A stretch of 64,000 nucleotides of DNA, taken from the NCBI GenBank assembly GCA_030267565.1, contig BRXU01000022.1, positions 144,001 to 208,000 on the forward strand, written 5' to 3'. The position numbers and the translations under genes are program-made. Each line of letters begins with the position of its first letter. Position 1 is the stretch's first letter. The stretch comes from Pleodorina starrii. Taxonomy: Eukaryota > Chlorophyta > Chlorophyceae > Chlamydomonadales > Volvocaceae. Below the pieces are notes generated by a model. The model saw nothing but the letters and a program-made list of their open reading frames with translations. It was not told the origin of the DNA and did no database searches. Shown one piece after another: positions 1 through 10,431 of the stretch.

Positions 1-2014
1 GTGCTGCAGGGGGTTCCGGAGCACGGTCTGTGACTGGGTCAGCAGTGGTGCTGGAGGCGGCGGCTGCAAGGGAGCGGCGGCGGCGGTGGAGGCGGGGCCC
101 ATAGCGGCGGCGGCGGTGCGCAGATGCAGACTAGCGGCGGTGTGCAGCGGCAGCGGGTTGGCGGCGGCGGCGGCGTGCTGAAGGACCGACGGGCCGTCCC
201 GGAGCAGTTGTGGCTGCGGCTGGGCGAGGGCGAGCACTCGGTGCACGGTCGAGCGACCGTGGTGGTGGGGGTGGGGGTGGGGGTGGTGGCGCAGCTGCGG
301 CTGCGGCTGCGGCTGGTGCTGGTACTGCTGCTGGTACTGCTGTACATGCTGGTCGGACATGTACGGCGGCAATGTCGTGGACGGGTAAGCGTAAGGCGGG
401 TACCCGCCGTACGAATACGACGGCATGTCGGACGGCAGGCCGCTGCTGCTGGCGTGCCACCGACCCGCGGGTCTCCGCTGCGGCGGCCCTCCTGCCCCTC
501 CCTGCCTGCCTGCCCCTGCCCGACCGTCCTCCGCCAGGTCGACTGTGGGACCGCTGATGCTGACGCGCCATCGCGGGAGCTCCAGCGGGCAGGACGTGTA
601 CGACTCTGGCGGCTCGTAAAGGCCACCGCCGCAGCCACCGCCAGCGGCGGCGGCGGAAGCCCTCCCGGGCGGCACCATCGCGCTCAGGCGGGCCACCGGC
701 GGTGCCGTCAGGTTCCCGATACCGCCGACCGCCGCCCTTGTGCAGCGCCCGCTCATGTCGGCGGAGGCGGCGGCGGCGGCAGTGGCGGTGGCGGCGGTGG
801 GCAGGGCCGGCGGGTGCAGGGGGTGCGGCATAGCGGGTTGGGAGAGGGCGCGCAGGTACTGACGAGGTGGAGGCGGCGGCGGCGGCGGTGGAGGTGGTGA
901 CTGGTGGTAGTGTAGCAGCGGGTATGGGAAGAACGCCCCGCCGCCGCCGTCGCCGCCGGCGGCGGCGATGGAGTGGGCGTGCTGAGACGAGCTGCGTCGG
1001 GGCGGCGGCGGTGGCGGCGGCACGGCGCCGCCGATGCGGGCGCCGAGCATCCCAGCGGCGGCGGTGGCGGCGGCGTCGCATGGGCCGCCGGCCCTGCGCT
1101 GCGGCGGCAGGCCGGTGTGGATGCCGATCAGGGCGGCGCTGACGGCGGCGGCGGCGGCATCCATGTCCAGAACCAGGTCGCAGATCTGCGGATCGATGGC
1201 AGCGGGCAGCGGGAGCCAGGAGCCGGGAGGGGATCAGTCGGGCGGCGGCGCACCAAATGGGACACAAAGGGGGGGTATCCACGTATAGGCCGGAGTGGGG
1301 GGCACGAAGGGGGGTCACAAAGGGGGGAGGGGCTTGGTCAGCACCGCCGTGCTGCGATACAACTGCTCAGTAGGCGCGCTACTGTAGCAGTTGTTGCGGT
1401 GGGAGGGCTTCAGCGGCGGGCAGGCGGCATCTGAGAGGTACGGTAGGCGGGATTTGCGATGGCCGCCGCACAAGTACGAATGTCGTACACAGTGCGCGGG
1501 AGCGGCAACAACCGTATCCCTAGCTTATCAACGGTACCCGTACCTTTTCGGGGTTGGCCGGTGGGGCGTGTTGAGCGCCTGAGCTGGACACTCTCCTCCC
1601 AAGCGGTCGCTCCGGGGGACCGTTACCCTCCGGAGCTGGCCCAGCCTCGACGGAGGGAGCGGCGGACTGGAAACCGCCGCCGCTGCTGGAGTCACTGCTG
1701 CCCGGCCCGGCCTGCAGCGGTCTTCCTTCGGCAGCATCATCGCTAAAGTTGTCCAGCAGGATGGCGTCGGTCAAAGGCAGAAGCGCGAGGTCCATCGCCG
1801 CTCCATCGATGGCCGGAAGGCGGGCCTCTCCGTCCCCGCCAGGAAAGAACACGAAATTGCCTCGAGATTGATTATCTGCTTCGAACTTGAGTTCATTTCC
1901 AGGCTGTCGGCTTTCGGCCTCCAGGCCATGACGCACTTCAATGCCCGTAAGCGGCGCAGAAGTTGGGCGAAGGCGATTGGGGACATCACCGATCACATGG
2001 TCAAATATATTCAT
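1..2014 (-). CDS. Unrecognised Gln/His/Pro/Ala-rich protein, 5' part only
   Basis: Two exons can be joined. Exon 1 is 2014-1544, with ATG at 2014, 157 codons, and a donor AAAAG/GTACGG. Exon 2 starts at 1185 after a pyrimidine-rich tract ending CGCAG and stays open for 395 codons to the window edge. Both junctions are phase 0. Exon 1 is a mixed-composition sequence starting MNIFDHVIGDVPNRL, with an acidic-hydrophobic stretch (DLALLPLTDAILLDNFSDD) that resembles an activation region. Exon 2 has poly-Ala, poly-Pro and poly-Gly tracts, a YGGYPPYAYP segment, then Gln/Pro and His/Pro repeats. Such composition is common in algal transcription or RNA regulators, but no DNA- or RNA-binding domain lies in the visible part, so I assign no function. 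The gene runs off the left edge. Other long frames over 1-1300 are GC-rich shadows. Confidence 0.6.
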
Positions 2015-4613
2015 TTCGATAATGCATGGTATGCGCGGCCTGCAGTCCAGAATTCGGCGCGTTGAGGTGCGCGAGCCAGTTTTCCGAGCGAGGTAACCGT
2101 GTATGGAGTTCGGCCGATGAAAGCGCTTACGTGTGAACTCCGTCTGCGTTCGTTAGCCCAGCTGTCATTGCAACCCGTCACAGAAACGGAGCTTGACGAG
2201 CCGGGGGTAACTATGCAAGTTGTGTAGCTCAGTGGTGAGCCAATATTACAGCAGCGACAGTATAAATCTGTATTAACACTAATATTATGTTTGCAGCGGT
2301 TTGCGACACGGTCAACAAACCTCAAGCCCGAATAACTCCATAGGTCAGCGAGTTCGGCGGGGGGCCTATTTAGCTATTTTGCTCTAACGAGACCGTACGC
2401 TTGCTAATCCATGTTCATCAGATGCCTGTAGAGGAACATGTGTGGGTCCCTTCATGAGTGCGTTCTCTGTTTCAACAGAAGGGGTTGCGGGGTGTTGTGG
2501 CAGTTGTGGCAGTTGTCCACAAGACCACAACCCTCTGACCACAACCCTTTCAAAGGCAAGGGATAATGCCCCAAATCTCACTTGATGAATAATCAAAAAC
2601 GTATGTTGTGTATTTCCAGCCTGCTGACAACAGTTTTATCAGCGATTAGCCGGCGAAGACTTGCACGACACCGCGCACCGTTCGCATCGCCACCACGCCG
2701 CGAACCCTACGTACATGCATCAACACTCGAAGGCCGCAAATTAAATTGACAATACAAAACCAATTATATTGCATGGCCAGAGATGCAAAGAGCATCGCGA
2801 AACTGCGACATCGATGAAACTGTACTACTCTGTACTGTGGCGAGTGTGATGTTAGACGCTTAGACCTGCCAAGAGGCATACCGGTAGTTTTACAGCGGAA
2901 TGAACCGGAAATTTTATGCAAACGGAACTCCTTATTGCAATTTCGTTTCGCATGACGGCAAGACGATAATCAGTACAAGTTGTCGAAGGCAGAGTGATGC
3001 CCGATGCCATGGCTTCGTAATTAAGTCGCCTGTGCCCATGCGTTCATGCTGTAAGTTACTAGCAGTTGTGCTGGAGAGTTACCTTGATAAGCTGAAAAAA
3101 CTCGCGACGTGGCGATGAACACGTTGACCACCGGCGCCGCCCTGATTTTGCCAGGACTAGTTCTTAACAGCTTGAAACCTTTTGTAAATCACAAGTTCAC
3201 GACCCGTCAGCACCGAAGGATTCGGTAAGTAGCAAGCGGCCAAACCGTCAAGCCTCCAATACGGCCCCATTGCTCCAGCCCAGGGCGGAGGGCTAGTCCA
3301 CTTCGGCCTCGCCGGACGAATGTCACCAAATGCCTTGTCCGGGCACACAATCTAATATAGAATTGTATAACGTATTAGAGTTGTTAGAGGCGTAAGGCCT
3401 GAAACGACACATAGGCAAACTTTATCGGCCAAGATTCACGGCTTCCCGTGCTGAGGCCACCCTGATGTCCAGAAGCCATTTCGACTGTGCCGCCCCGCAG
3501 AGACTTTCATCCTTATGATATTTGGCATTCATAGGACCGGCAGAGGATGGCTAGCGAGGTCTTGGGCTTGTACCGGGGTAGATGCCAACAACATTTCGGC
3601 TCGTTGGGCCAAACTAAATGAAACTAAATGGCCGCGCTGCCTCCAGTATCAAGGTTAAACTATTTTGGAATTTTTGGCCGGGTTACTTGTCCCGAATAGG
3701 ACTGGCCAGTCCTGGACGGACCTCCGATAGCTTTTCCCAGCCGCGGGGCCACAGCGTCGGGTACGGCCCAGCCGCGGGGCCACAAGGGTGGTCACCTTGC
3801 CAGCCATGTGGTCACCTTACCGGCAAATTCGCTAACTGGTGGCATATCAAAAACGATTAGACCCGGTATTCGCGGCAGGATAGTAAACCCAATTCGTAAG
3901 CAGCACCCATGGACAGTTAACCGCCTCAAAAAAACTTTTTTGGCAGCTACAGAGGCCATCTGTGGGCTCTTATGTCTCCAGGTAGTTGGTATGCAGTCAA
4001 CTGGACCCGCGCTCCGTGACGATATGGTGCACCAAGGCTGCAAGTGGCATACCCTGACCGTAATTGACAGCCATGGACCCGGTTTGGGATCTAAAATGGC
4101 TACCTGTCGCCCCACATGACTCTGTGCGGTTATCATATGTACAAATACGTTCGGAATTCCTGCCAGAAGGCTGTCTTTCGGTCTCTGGAGGGCCTCCATC
4201 GTACAATGCAGTTAACCGCCCTGCACTCGAGCAAAGGGCGCCCATAGCCTCAAATCCGCGCACGCGTGACATTTACTACATCTCCCGCAGTCAACTGGGC
4301 CCCTGTTTTCTCGGGCGTTGGCTCACCGAGAAAGCCCAGACCAGCACCAGCAGATATCCACGCAGAATCCAGCCGTATTTCGCCATCCAACAATATGTTA
4401 GGTTAAACTAACATATTTTAGAACTTCAGGCAGCCAATTCCTCAGTATTATCGTGACAATGCTTCCCGCTGTGAGTCGTCGGTCCCTTTCCCACTACAGG
4501 TCGTGCACGACCATACACACCTATACAAATATGTAAGGTTTCGCAGGCCGGACAAGCAAAACTCGCTGAAATGTGACCGTTGAGGTGCCGTACAGCTGGA
4601 GTGCCCCTGCCCT
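2015..4613. other. Intergenic region, no gene recognised
   Basis: Only short frames without recognisable domains or codon bias are seen, and base composition is less GC-rich than in the genes. The first part must hold the promoter of the minus-strand gene starting at 2014. A 16-bp direct repeat (CAGCCGCGGGGCCACA) occurs near 3738 and 3769. A tRNA box-A-like string (TAGCTCAGTGGT) lies near 2225 without a convincing box B. Confidence 0.5.
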
Positions 4614-4622
4614 CTGCCCTGC
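4614..4622. repeat. Target-site duplication, left copy
   Basis: CTGCCCTGC directly abuts the outer end of the left terminal inverted repeat. The same nine bases in the same orientation follow the right end at 9539-9547. Nine base pairs is the usual duplication length for Mutator-like elements. Confidence 0.9.
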
Positions 4623-4817
4623 GCAAGCGGGTCGGAGGCAGTCGGCTCCCACTTACGTACGAAGCCGTTGCCTGGATCCGCGGACGCTGAAACTTGGCCT
4701 GTAGAGCAAACCAATAGTGGCCACATCATTCTATGTGCTAGCTGAACCCATAGGTGCGTTGGATTCTGCGCGCGGCCGACGTTGATGGCCATCGGCGAGG
4801 TGACCACCCAAAGCCTC
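4623..4817. repeat. Left terminal inverted repeat of the MULE
   Basis: The 195 bp are the exact reverse complement of 9344-9538 by direct comparison. The outer end begins GCAAGCGGGTCGG. Similarity stops abruptly on both sides. Confidence 0.93.
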
Positions 4818-5137
4818 TCGTTCTTCTCAAGTGAACTTCTAGATTAACTGCTGTTAAAGATGGTAGCTCAGAAACACACATGCGCTTCCAGATGGCGAGG
4901 GGAGCGAAGCCGAGGCAAAGATGGCTTGCAGGCTTGGACGTCTGTGAATGCGCTGCAATGTATTCCTGACAGGACACCTCAAGGGGGAAGAAAAAAACGC
5001 TGGTACCCCAGACTACCTCACGTGTATGCGAGCGATAAAATTACAAGCAATCGCGATAGCGGCCTGCTTGAAAGCCAGTCGAATAGTGCCAATGTACACC
5101 AGCAGAAGGCCAGATACAGCAAAGGTCTTTGTCATAA

Positions 5138-5749
5138 TCACACCAGTCGCAGGTGCTCCTTGAAAAGCTCCACAAAGCTCGGCAGGGTCACAAACGTCGC
5201 CGCGAAAGCCGCCTGGAAGGCTAGCGAGCCCACTTCCACCCAAACTACACCCTTAAGCGCACAGTATACTGGCCAGTCAGAGCGGGGCTCGTCAGCCAGC
5301 CGGACGCGGATGTCGCCCACGGGTCCGGTCTCGGAAATGCCCCACCTCCGCGTGACCGGGTTGAACACAGTCTCTCGTCGCCACCCGCGCGCCACGCGGG
5401 TAGGCGCACCCGTAGGCAACCCGGGAGCATTCTCGACGGCCCAGTAAATGGTAGAGGCCGAAGTGCTGCCGCTCCGCAGGCCCGCCAAAGACGCACGCGT
5501 CGCCGGTTGCCAAGAACCAGCCGGTGTGTCCGCTGAGAGGCTGTAAGCACAGTATAGCGGCGCGTCGGCCGGTAGCACGTCATTGGTTCTCTGTAGGAAG
5601 GCCAGAACCGGCATCCCACGCTCCGATGTGGTGACTGGATGAAGAAAAGTTCCCCCGTCCAGTGGTAGGGGCGCGCCGCCCTGGCTGGGTGGCACCCCTA
5701 TCCAGTGGGCGTCAGTCCCGCAAAGTAGACGGTGGCTATAGTGTGCCAT
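5138..5749 (-). CDS. Hypothetical 203-residue protein inside the MULE
   Basis: An uninterrupted frame runs from ATG at 5749 to a stop at 5138. The protein starts MAHYSHRLLCGTDAHW, has a balanced composition with many Trp, Pro and Arg residues, and ends in a hydrophobic stretch (FQAAFAATFVTLPSFVELF). I recognise no family and see no transposase signature. The frame lies between the left repeat and a divergent plus-strand frame starting about 60 bp away. It may be an element accessory gene, a captured host fragment or a spurious frame. Confidence 0.35.
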   Translation of the reverse strand: MAHYSHRLLCGTDAHWIGVPPSQGGAPLPLDGGTFLHPVTTSERGMPVLAFLQRTNDVLPADAPLYCAYSLSADTPAGSWQPATRASLAGLRSGSTSASTIYWAVENAPGLPTGAPTRVARGWRRETVFNPVTRRWGISETGPVGDIRVRLADEPRSDWPVYCALKGVVWVEVGSLAFQAAFAATFVTLPSFVELFKEHLRLV

Positions 5750-5808
5750 GCGCGACTTACACAAAGACCTAGGGAGTAGAATGGGTGGCAAACAAAGTAA
5801 GTTGAAGG

Positions 5809-6394
5809 ATGACGCCACCCACGCACGTCAAGAGTGTGATAAGCGCTGCGGGGCTCAGGCTGGGTGTGCAAGACCTGGCCGTTGTCGCATCCGAGCAGCT
5901 CCTACAGCAGCACTCCGTCGATACGCAGAGCAAGAAGGTGGCGCATGACACTACTGTTCAGAAGCTCTCAGCGCTATGCCAGCGCAAGGCGGCTTTCGTC
6001 ATCGCCACTGGCGGCTTCCTTTCCGGCGACCCTGTCGTGGACGCCCTTTTTGGTGCCCCGGCGGCAGGGGCGCCGCCTCCTGCGACCGCCAGCGCTTACG
6101 CCGCCGCCCTTTGGCGTCGGCGATCCCGCCGCCGTCGCCGGCCCGGCGGCTGGGGCGCCGCCTCCTGCGGCCGCCAGCGCTTACGCCGCCGCGCCGCCGC
6201 CCTTTGGCGCCGGCGCGCCTGAGCACGACCCGTACCAGTTTTATGACGATGTGGACGAGGACCCCGCTGCTGTGGCTGGTATGCCGGGCCCGGCGCCGCC
6301 CAACTCGGAGGAGGGAGGCGAGGGCTCTGTCACGAGCGACGACGGTGACGACGACCCGGTGACGCGGTGGACCCGGTGGATGGAGTGGGAGTGA
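5809..6394 (+). pseudogene. Unrecognised ORF inside the MULE with an apparent frameshift
   Basis: The frame from ATG 5809 (MTPPTHVKSVISAAGLRLG) encodes plausible helical protein as far as the GAPAAGAPPPATASAYAAA segment near 6110. A second frame then continues with a near copy of that segment and ends at 6394 with an acidic tail (YDDVDEDP, SDDGDDDP) and WTRWMEWE. The two Ala/Pro segments are about 87 bp apart. The first lacks a few bases relative to the second, which explains the frame change. I read this as one gene broken by a small indel between repeats. A short intron there is the alternative. An upstream ATG at 5781 (MGGKQSKL) is in another frame. Function unknown. Confidence 0.35.
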
Positions 6395-6437
6395 GGAGCA
6401 GCCATGTCGCGATTGGGTGTACTGGGACCAGACGCAG

Positions 6438-6645
6438 GACGTGGAGGCCACTGTCGCATGCGGTTTTTGCTACGTTCGGCGGGGCTGTTGGCGTGTGAGA
6501 GCTACTCTGTTTCCTCTGGTCGTTTCTGTCCCGAGCGCGACGCAACTGCGGCTATGGCGAGGCTACAGATGCGTACGGGTGCTGTTGACGTGGAGGCCGG
6601 AGCGCCGTCGCGCCACTATCGCATGCGGTTTTTGCTACGTTCGGC
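6438..6645 (+). repeat. Imperfect direct repeat inside the MULE
   Basis: Two copies of GACGTGGAGGCC followed by TCGCATGCGGTTTTTGCTAC start at 6438 and 6588. The second copy has about 16 extra bases between the halves. Translated on the plus strand both give CGFCYVR. Confidence 0.7.
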
Positions 6646-7099
6646 TAGTTGGAGAGCCGCCATGAGCGGATGGTCTCAGTTGACTTGTGTAAGTGAGAGT
6701 TGAGATAGACACTATGGCTTGCCCCCTTCGTCAATCCGCCTAGCCATCTTGTACCCAATGCTGCGACCACGGTAGCAGTCCCAACACGATGGCTTACAAA
6801 TAAGGGCCAGTGACAGCGCAGCTACAGCCGCAAGCGGCCATGTATCGTGTCACCATCCGTCGTCGATCAGTCAACGGTGAGTCCTGTCGTCTATAGCAGC
6901 ACCAGTCCAGACAGTAACCGTCACAAGCTTACATGTAGACATACAGTACAGGCGGCCTTGTTCCTGGTTCCTCCGGCAAGGGATCCCATCTGACACCATC
7001 ACCACACGCACCATACACAACCCCATCAACCCAACGAGTCGTCCATATCGGCACAACCACTACGCATCACGTATATGCATTCGCGTAACCCGTACTACT

Positions 7100-9021
7100 T
7101 TAATGACGGACCCGTGCGCACTCGCCTACCCCGCCTCCGATGGGGATACCGTTGCCCCAATGGTCCACGACCATCAAGACCACGAGCGGGTACTGGTACA
7201 CGTCAAGCCCGTATGTCGCGTCCATGAGTACCACGCTCTTGCCGTATAGCTGCAGCATCTCCTTGCACCACGGGGTAATGAAAGTGAGACGGAAGCGCTG
7301 CAACACCTCCGGCCCGCCCTGCCCTGTCCCGCCGCCGCCCGCGGCAGCCGATGGCCCAGCCGCCCCGTCGCCACCGCGGTTTCCCGCGGCGGCGGCGGGT
7401 GAGGGGGCAGCGGCAGCAGCGCGACCTCCCTTTCGGCCCCGCCCGCTGCTGCTGCTGCCGGGCGGGCCGCCAGCCGTCGCCGCCACCCCCGGCCCCGCCG
7501 CCCGCTGCCCCGTCCCGCCGCGACCCCCGCTGTTGCTGTTGCCGGGCGGGCCACCAGCCGTTGCCGCCGCCCCCGGCCCCGCAGCCCTCCGGCCCCCGCC
7601 GCGACCACCGCTGCTGCTGCTGCCGGGCGGGCCGGCGGCCGTCGCCGACAGCCCCGGCCCCACAGCCCCCCAGCCTCCGCCGCGACCACCGCTGCTGCTG
7701 CTGCCGGGCAGGCCGCCAGCCGCCACCACCGGCCCCGCGGCCCGTCGCCCCGTCCCACCGCGGCCACCGCTGCTGCTGTTGCCGGGCAGGCCGACGGCCG
7801 TCGCCGACAGCCCCGGCCCCCCAGCCCCCCAGCCTCCGCCGAGACCACCGCTGCTGCTGTTGCCGGGCAGGCCGGCGGCCGTCGCCGACAGCCCCGGCCC
7901 CACAGCCCCCCAGCCTCCGCCGCGACCACCGCTGCTGCTGCTGCCGGGCAGGCCGCCAGCCGCCACCACCGGCCCCGCGGCCCGTCGCCCCGTCCCACCG
8001 CGGCCACCGCTGCTGCTGTTGCCGGGCAGGCCGACGGCCGTCGCCGACAGCCCCGGCCCCCCAGCCCCCCAGCCTCCGCCGAGACCACCGCTGCTGCTGT
8101 TGCCGGGCAGGCCGGCGGCCGTCGCCGACAGCCCCGGCCCCACAGCCCCCCAGCCTCCGCCGAGACCACCGCTGCTGCTGTTGCCGGGCAGGCCGGCGGC
8201 CGTCGCCGCCAGCCCCGGCCCCACAGCCCCCCAGCCTCCGCCGAGACCACCGCTGCTGCTGTTGCCGGGCAGGCCGACGGCCGTCGCCGACAGCCCCGGC
8301 CCCACAGCCCCCCAGCCTCCGCCGAGACCACCGCTGCTGCTGTTGCCGGGCAGGCCGACGGCCGTCGCCGACAGCCCCGGCCCCACAGCCCCCCAGCCTC
8401 CGCCGAGACCACCGCTGCTGCTGTTGCCGGGCAGGCCGACGGCCGTCGCCGGCAGCCCCGGCCCCACAGCCCCCCAGCCTCCGCCGAGACCACCGCTGCT
8501 GCTGTTGCCGGGCAGGCCGACGGCCGTCGCCGACAGCCCCGGCCCCACAGCCCCCCAGCCTCCGCCGAGACCACCGCTGCTGCTGTTGCCGGGCAGGCCG
8601 ACGGCCGTCGCCGGCAGCCCCGGCCCCACAGCCCCCCAGCCTCCGCCGAGACCACCGCTGCTGCTGTTGCCGGGCAGGCCGACGGCCGTCGCCGACAGCC
8701 CCGGCCCCACAGCCCCCCAGCCTCCGCCGAGACTGCCGCCGTTGTGGCGGAGCCCCCGGCGGGTGCAGTAGACACCGGAGGGGGTTGTTCCGCCGGGGCA
8801 CGCAGCCGGTACGTGTCGGTGGGTTCGCCGAGCGCGTCGGTGGCTCCGGGCATCTCCTCATCTCCGGAGCTGTAGGCACCACCGTCGTTGTCGTCATCGC
8901 CAGCGTCACCGGCCTCGTCGTCCGAGCTCGACCACCAGCAGGCATCGAAATCGGAGGATAACCCGTCCAGATTATCGTCGCTCTCAGCCTCCGCCCCGTG
9001 TAACCGTTCTGAACTTTCCAT
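7100..9021 (-). pseudogene. MULE transposase remnant with internal minisatellite
   Basis: ATG at 9021 opens an acidic N-terminus (runs such as SSSDDEAGDAGDDDND) of about 90 residues. The reading frame then enters 16 copies of an 81-bp (27-codon) repeat. Beyond the repeats a different frame encodes VLQRFRLTFITPWCKEML and GKSVVLMDATYGLDVYQYPL followed by VDHWGNGIPIG. This matches the start of the MULE DDE domain, with the first catalytic Asp in DATYG. The frame stops at 7100, just after a possible donor (GGCGGG/GTAGGC). I find no exon carrying the second Asp, the Glu or a SWIM finger further left. The join between N-terminus and catalytic part requires an intron or a frameshift in the repeats, so I call it a probable pseudogene. 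Confidence 0.6.
7440..8740. repeat. 81-bp minisatellite, about 16 copies
   Basis: A GC-rich unit of 81 bp (some copies shortened by two or three bases) recurs at about 7446, 7530, 7609, 7690 and so on to 8657. Because 81 is a multiple of three, most frames on both strands stay open throughout. This produces the several long overlapping ORFs here. Confidence 0.92.
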
Positions 9022-9343
9022 GTGAGGCGCCTGTGTTCAGGTGTCAAGCAAACTACAAGTGAAGAGCGCTCCTTTTGAGACGTCGCCTCTTCGCGGGCAT
9101 TTCTCTCCGGACCTGGGAATTCCGCGTGGCTGTTTCCTCGCTGATCTAACGTTCCGCTATGTACCTATGAAAATGTTACTGCGACTCAATGCTTAGCGTT
9201 GTATGGCTATCCACCTCTACGTCGGGTCCAACCCTCGGCCATGACCTCCTAGCTTTCCAGGGCCTCAGCTTGCAGCAATTCGAGGTGTGAAGGTATTTAT
9301 ATGATGTCGGGTTTGTAAGCGAAAGGATTTACAGTAAGGATAT

Positions 9344-9538
9344 GAGGCTTTGGGTGGTCACCTCGCCGATGGCCATCAACGTCGGCCGCGCGCAGAATCC
9401 AACGCACCTATGGGTTCAGCTAGCACATAGAATGATGTGGCCACTATTGGTTTGCTCTACAGGCCAAGTTTCAGCGTCCGCGGATCCAGGCAACGGCTTC
9501 GTACGTAAGTGGGAGCCGACTGCCTCCGACCCGCTTGC
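9344..9538. repeat. Right terminal inverted repeat of the MULE
   Basis: Exact reverse complement of 4623-4817, ending CCGACCCGCTTGC. An open frame across it on the plus strand mirrors one on the minus strand of the left repeat and is not a gene. Confidence 0.93.
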
Positions 9539-9547
9539 CTGCCCTGC
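9539..9547. repeat. Target-site duplication, right copy
   Basis: CTGCCCTGC, identical and in the same orientation as 4614-4622. Confidence 0.9.
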
Positions 9548-10431
9548 TCCAGCCAGAGTACTTCCGCTTTTCTTGTGGCGGGGTAACTTAAATGTTAATG
9601 TGAAGGAGTAATTTCGCACTAACCGCACTCCTAACCGCTGCCACAGTGCTTTAGCCAACGCCCGCTGCTTTGGGGCCCATTTTGTTGTGAGTGAGCAACA
9701 CTCATATACGAAGAGAAGTCGTAGCAGTCAATACGGCCCACGGAGGGGCCGGGCGCTTTGCTGACTTTAACACATTTACCGGTACACCACACAGCAATGC
9801 GTTGCAAAGGTTTAAATTCGTTGCCTTCAAACGAGTCGCAAGGCGTATATGCGTGTTACCTTCAAATCCTGGATTTGGAAGTATCAACCCTCGTAGGCTT
9901 TGTTCCCACAGTGCAACTCTCAGAGGCGAGGAGCGGCATTCAGCAGCCCGCTTGCAACTTCCCCAGACCAACCAAATCCCCGCGGGGCCAACCGCTGTGT
10001 CATCCCAGCCGCACACACACCCGCCACCCTCGCTCAGCGCCAATCCGAGGGCGCACATGACGGCCCTGAACAGCCTACGCAATAACCAGCTCCTCCTTCC
10101 AAGTTCCAACCACTCAGCCCAGCCGCCGCCGCCGCTCCGCTGCTTCGAAATGGCGGCGCAAGGCCTTCCGGGCCTTCCGGGCAAACACCCACACGGGGGT
10201 GGGGCAACGTAGAGCCCCGCCGCTCCCCCGACCCGGTCCCACTTGCAACGGCCAACACCTCATCAACCCACGAGAGAGCCTCAACCCTTCAAAATCCATC
10301 ATCTATTCCGCCCCACTCGCCACCAACAGTTGCCATGCCCCCTCAACCGCCACCTCCACCTCCCCCTCAACCGCCACCTCAACCGCCACCTCCCCCTCCA
10401 CCTTCCTCCCGGAGGGAGGGGGGCGGGCGGC
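9548..10431. other. Between MULE and caleosin stop; probable caleosin 3' UTR
   Basis: No protein-like frame is seen. The segment just left of 10432 must include the caleosin 3' untranslated region. I did not find a clear TGTAA on the minus strand before the element. A short CCACCTC-type repeat lies at about 10340-10405. Confidence 0.4.

Larger units (their letters stand above)
4623..9538 (-). mobile_element. Mutator-like DNA transposon (MULE) with intact ends
   Basis: The 4916-bp element is bounded by 195-bp terminal inverted repeats (4623-4817 and 9344-9538) in which I see no mismatch, and is flanked by a 9-bp target duplication. On the minus strand it carries a transposase remnant (9021-7100) with a MULE-type motif (GKSVVLMDATYGLDVYQYPL). 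Between the transposase and the left repeat are two further ORFs of unknown function. Long repeats, 9-bp duplication and this motif together define a MULE. The identical ends argue for recent insertion. The transposase appears incomplete: only the first catalytic Asp region is visible and the reading frame changes inside a minisatellite. The copy is therefore probably non-autonomous. It sits about 0.9 kb downstream of the caleosin stop codon. Confidence 0.9.

Noticed and set aside
2210..2330. tRNA or tRNA-derived SINE suggested by TAGCTCAGTGGT
   Set aside because: No matching box B at a suitable distance and no acceptor stem could be paired.
4448..4807. Frame shared between 4448-4807 (minus) and 9342-9611 (plus) as a duplicated gene
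   Set aside because: It is the terminal inverted repeat of the MULE read in the same relative orientation.
7140..8961. Plus-strand 500-residue proline-rich and CCCCRAG-rich frames
   Set aside because: Shadows created by the 81-bp repeat on the strand opposite the transposase; no independent start or end signals.
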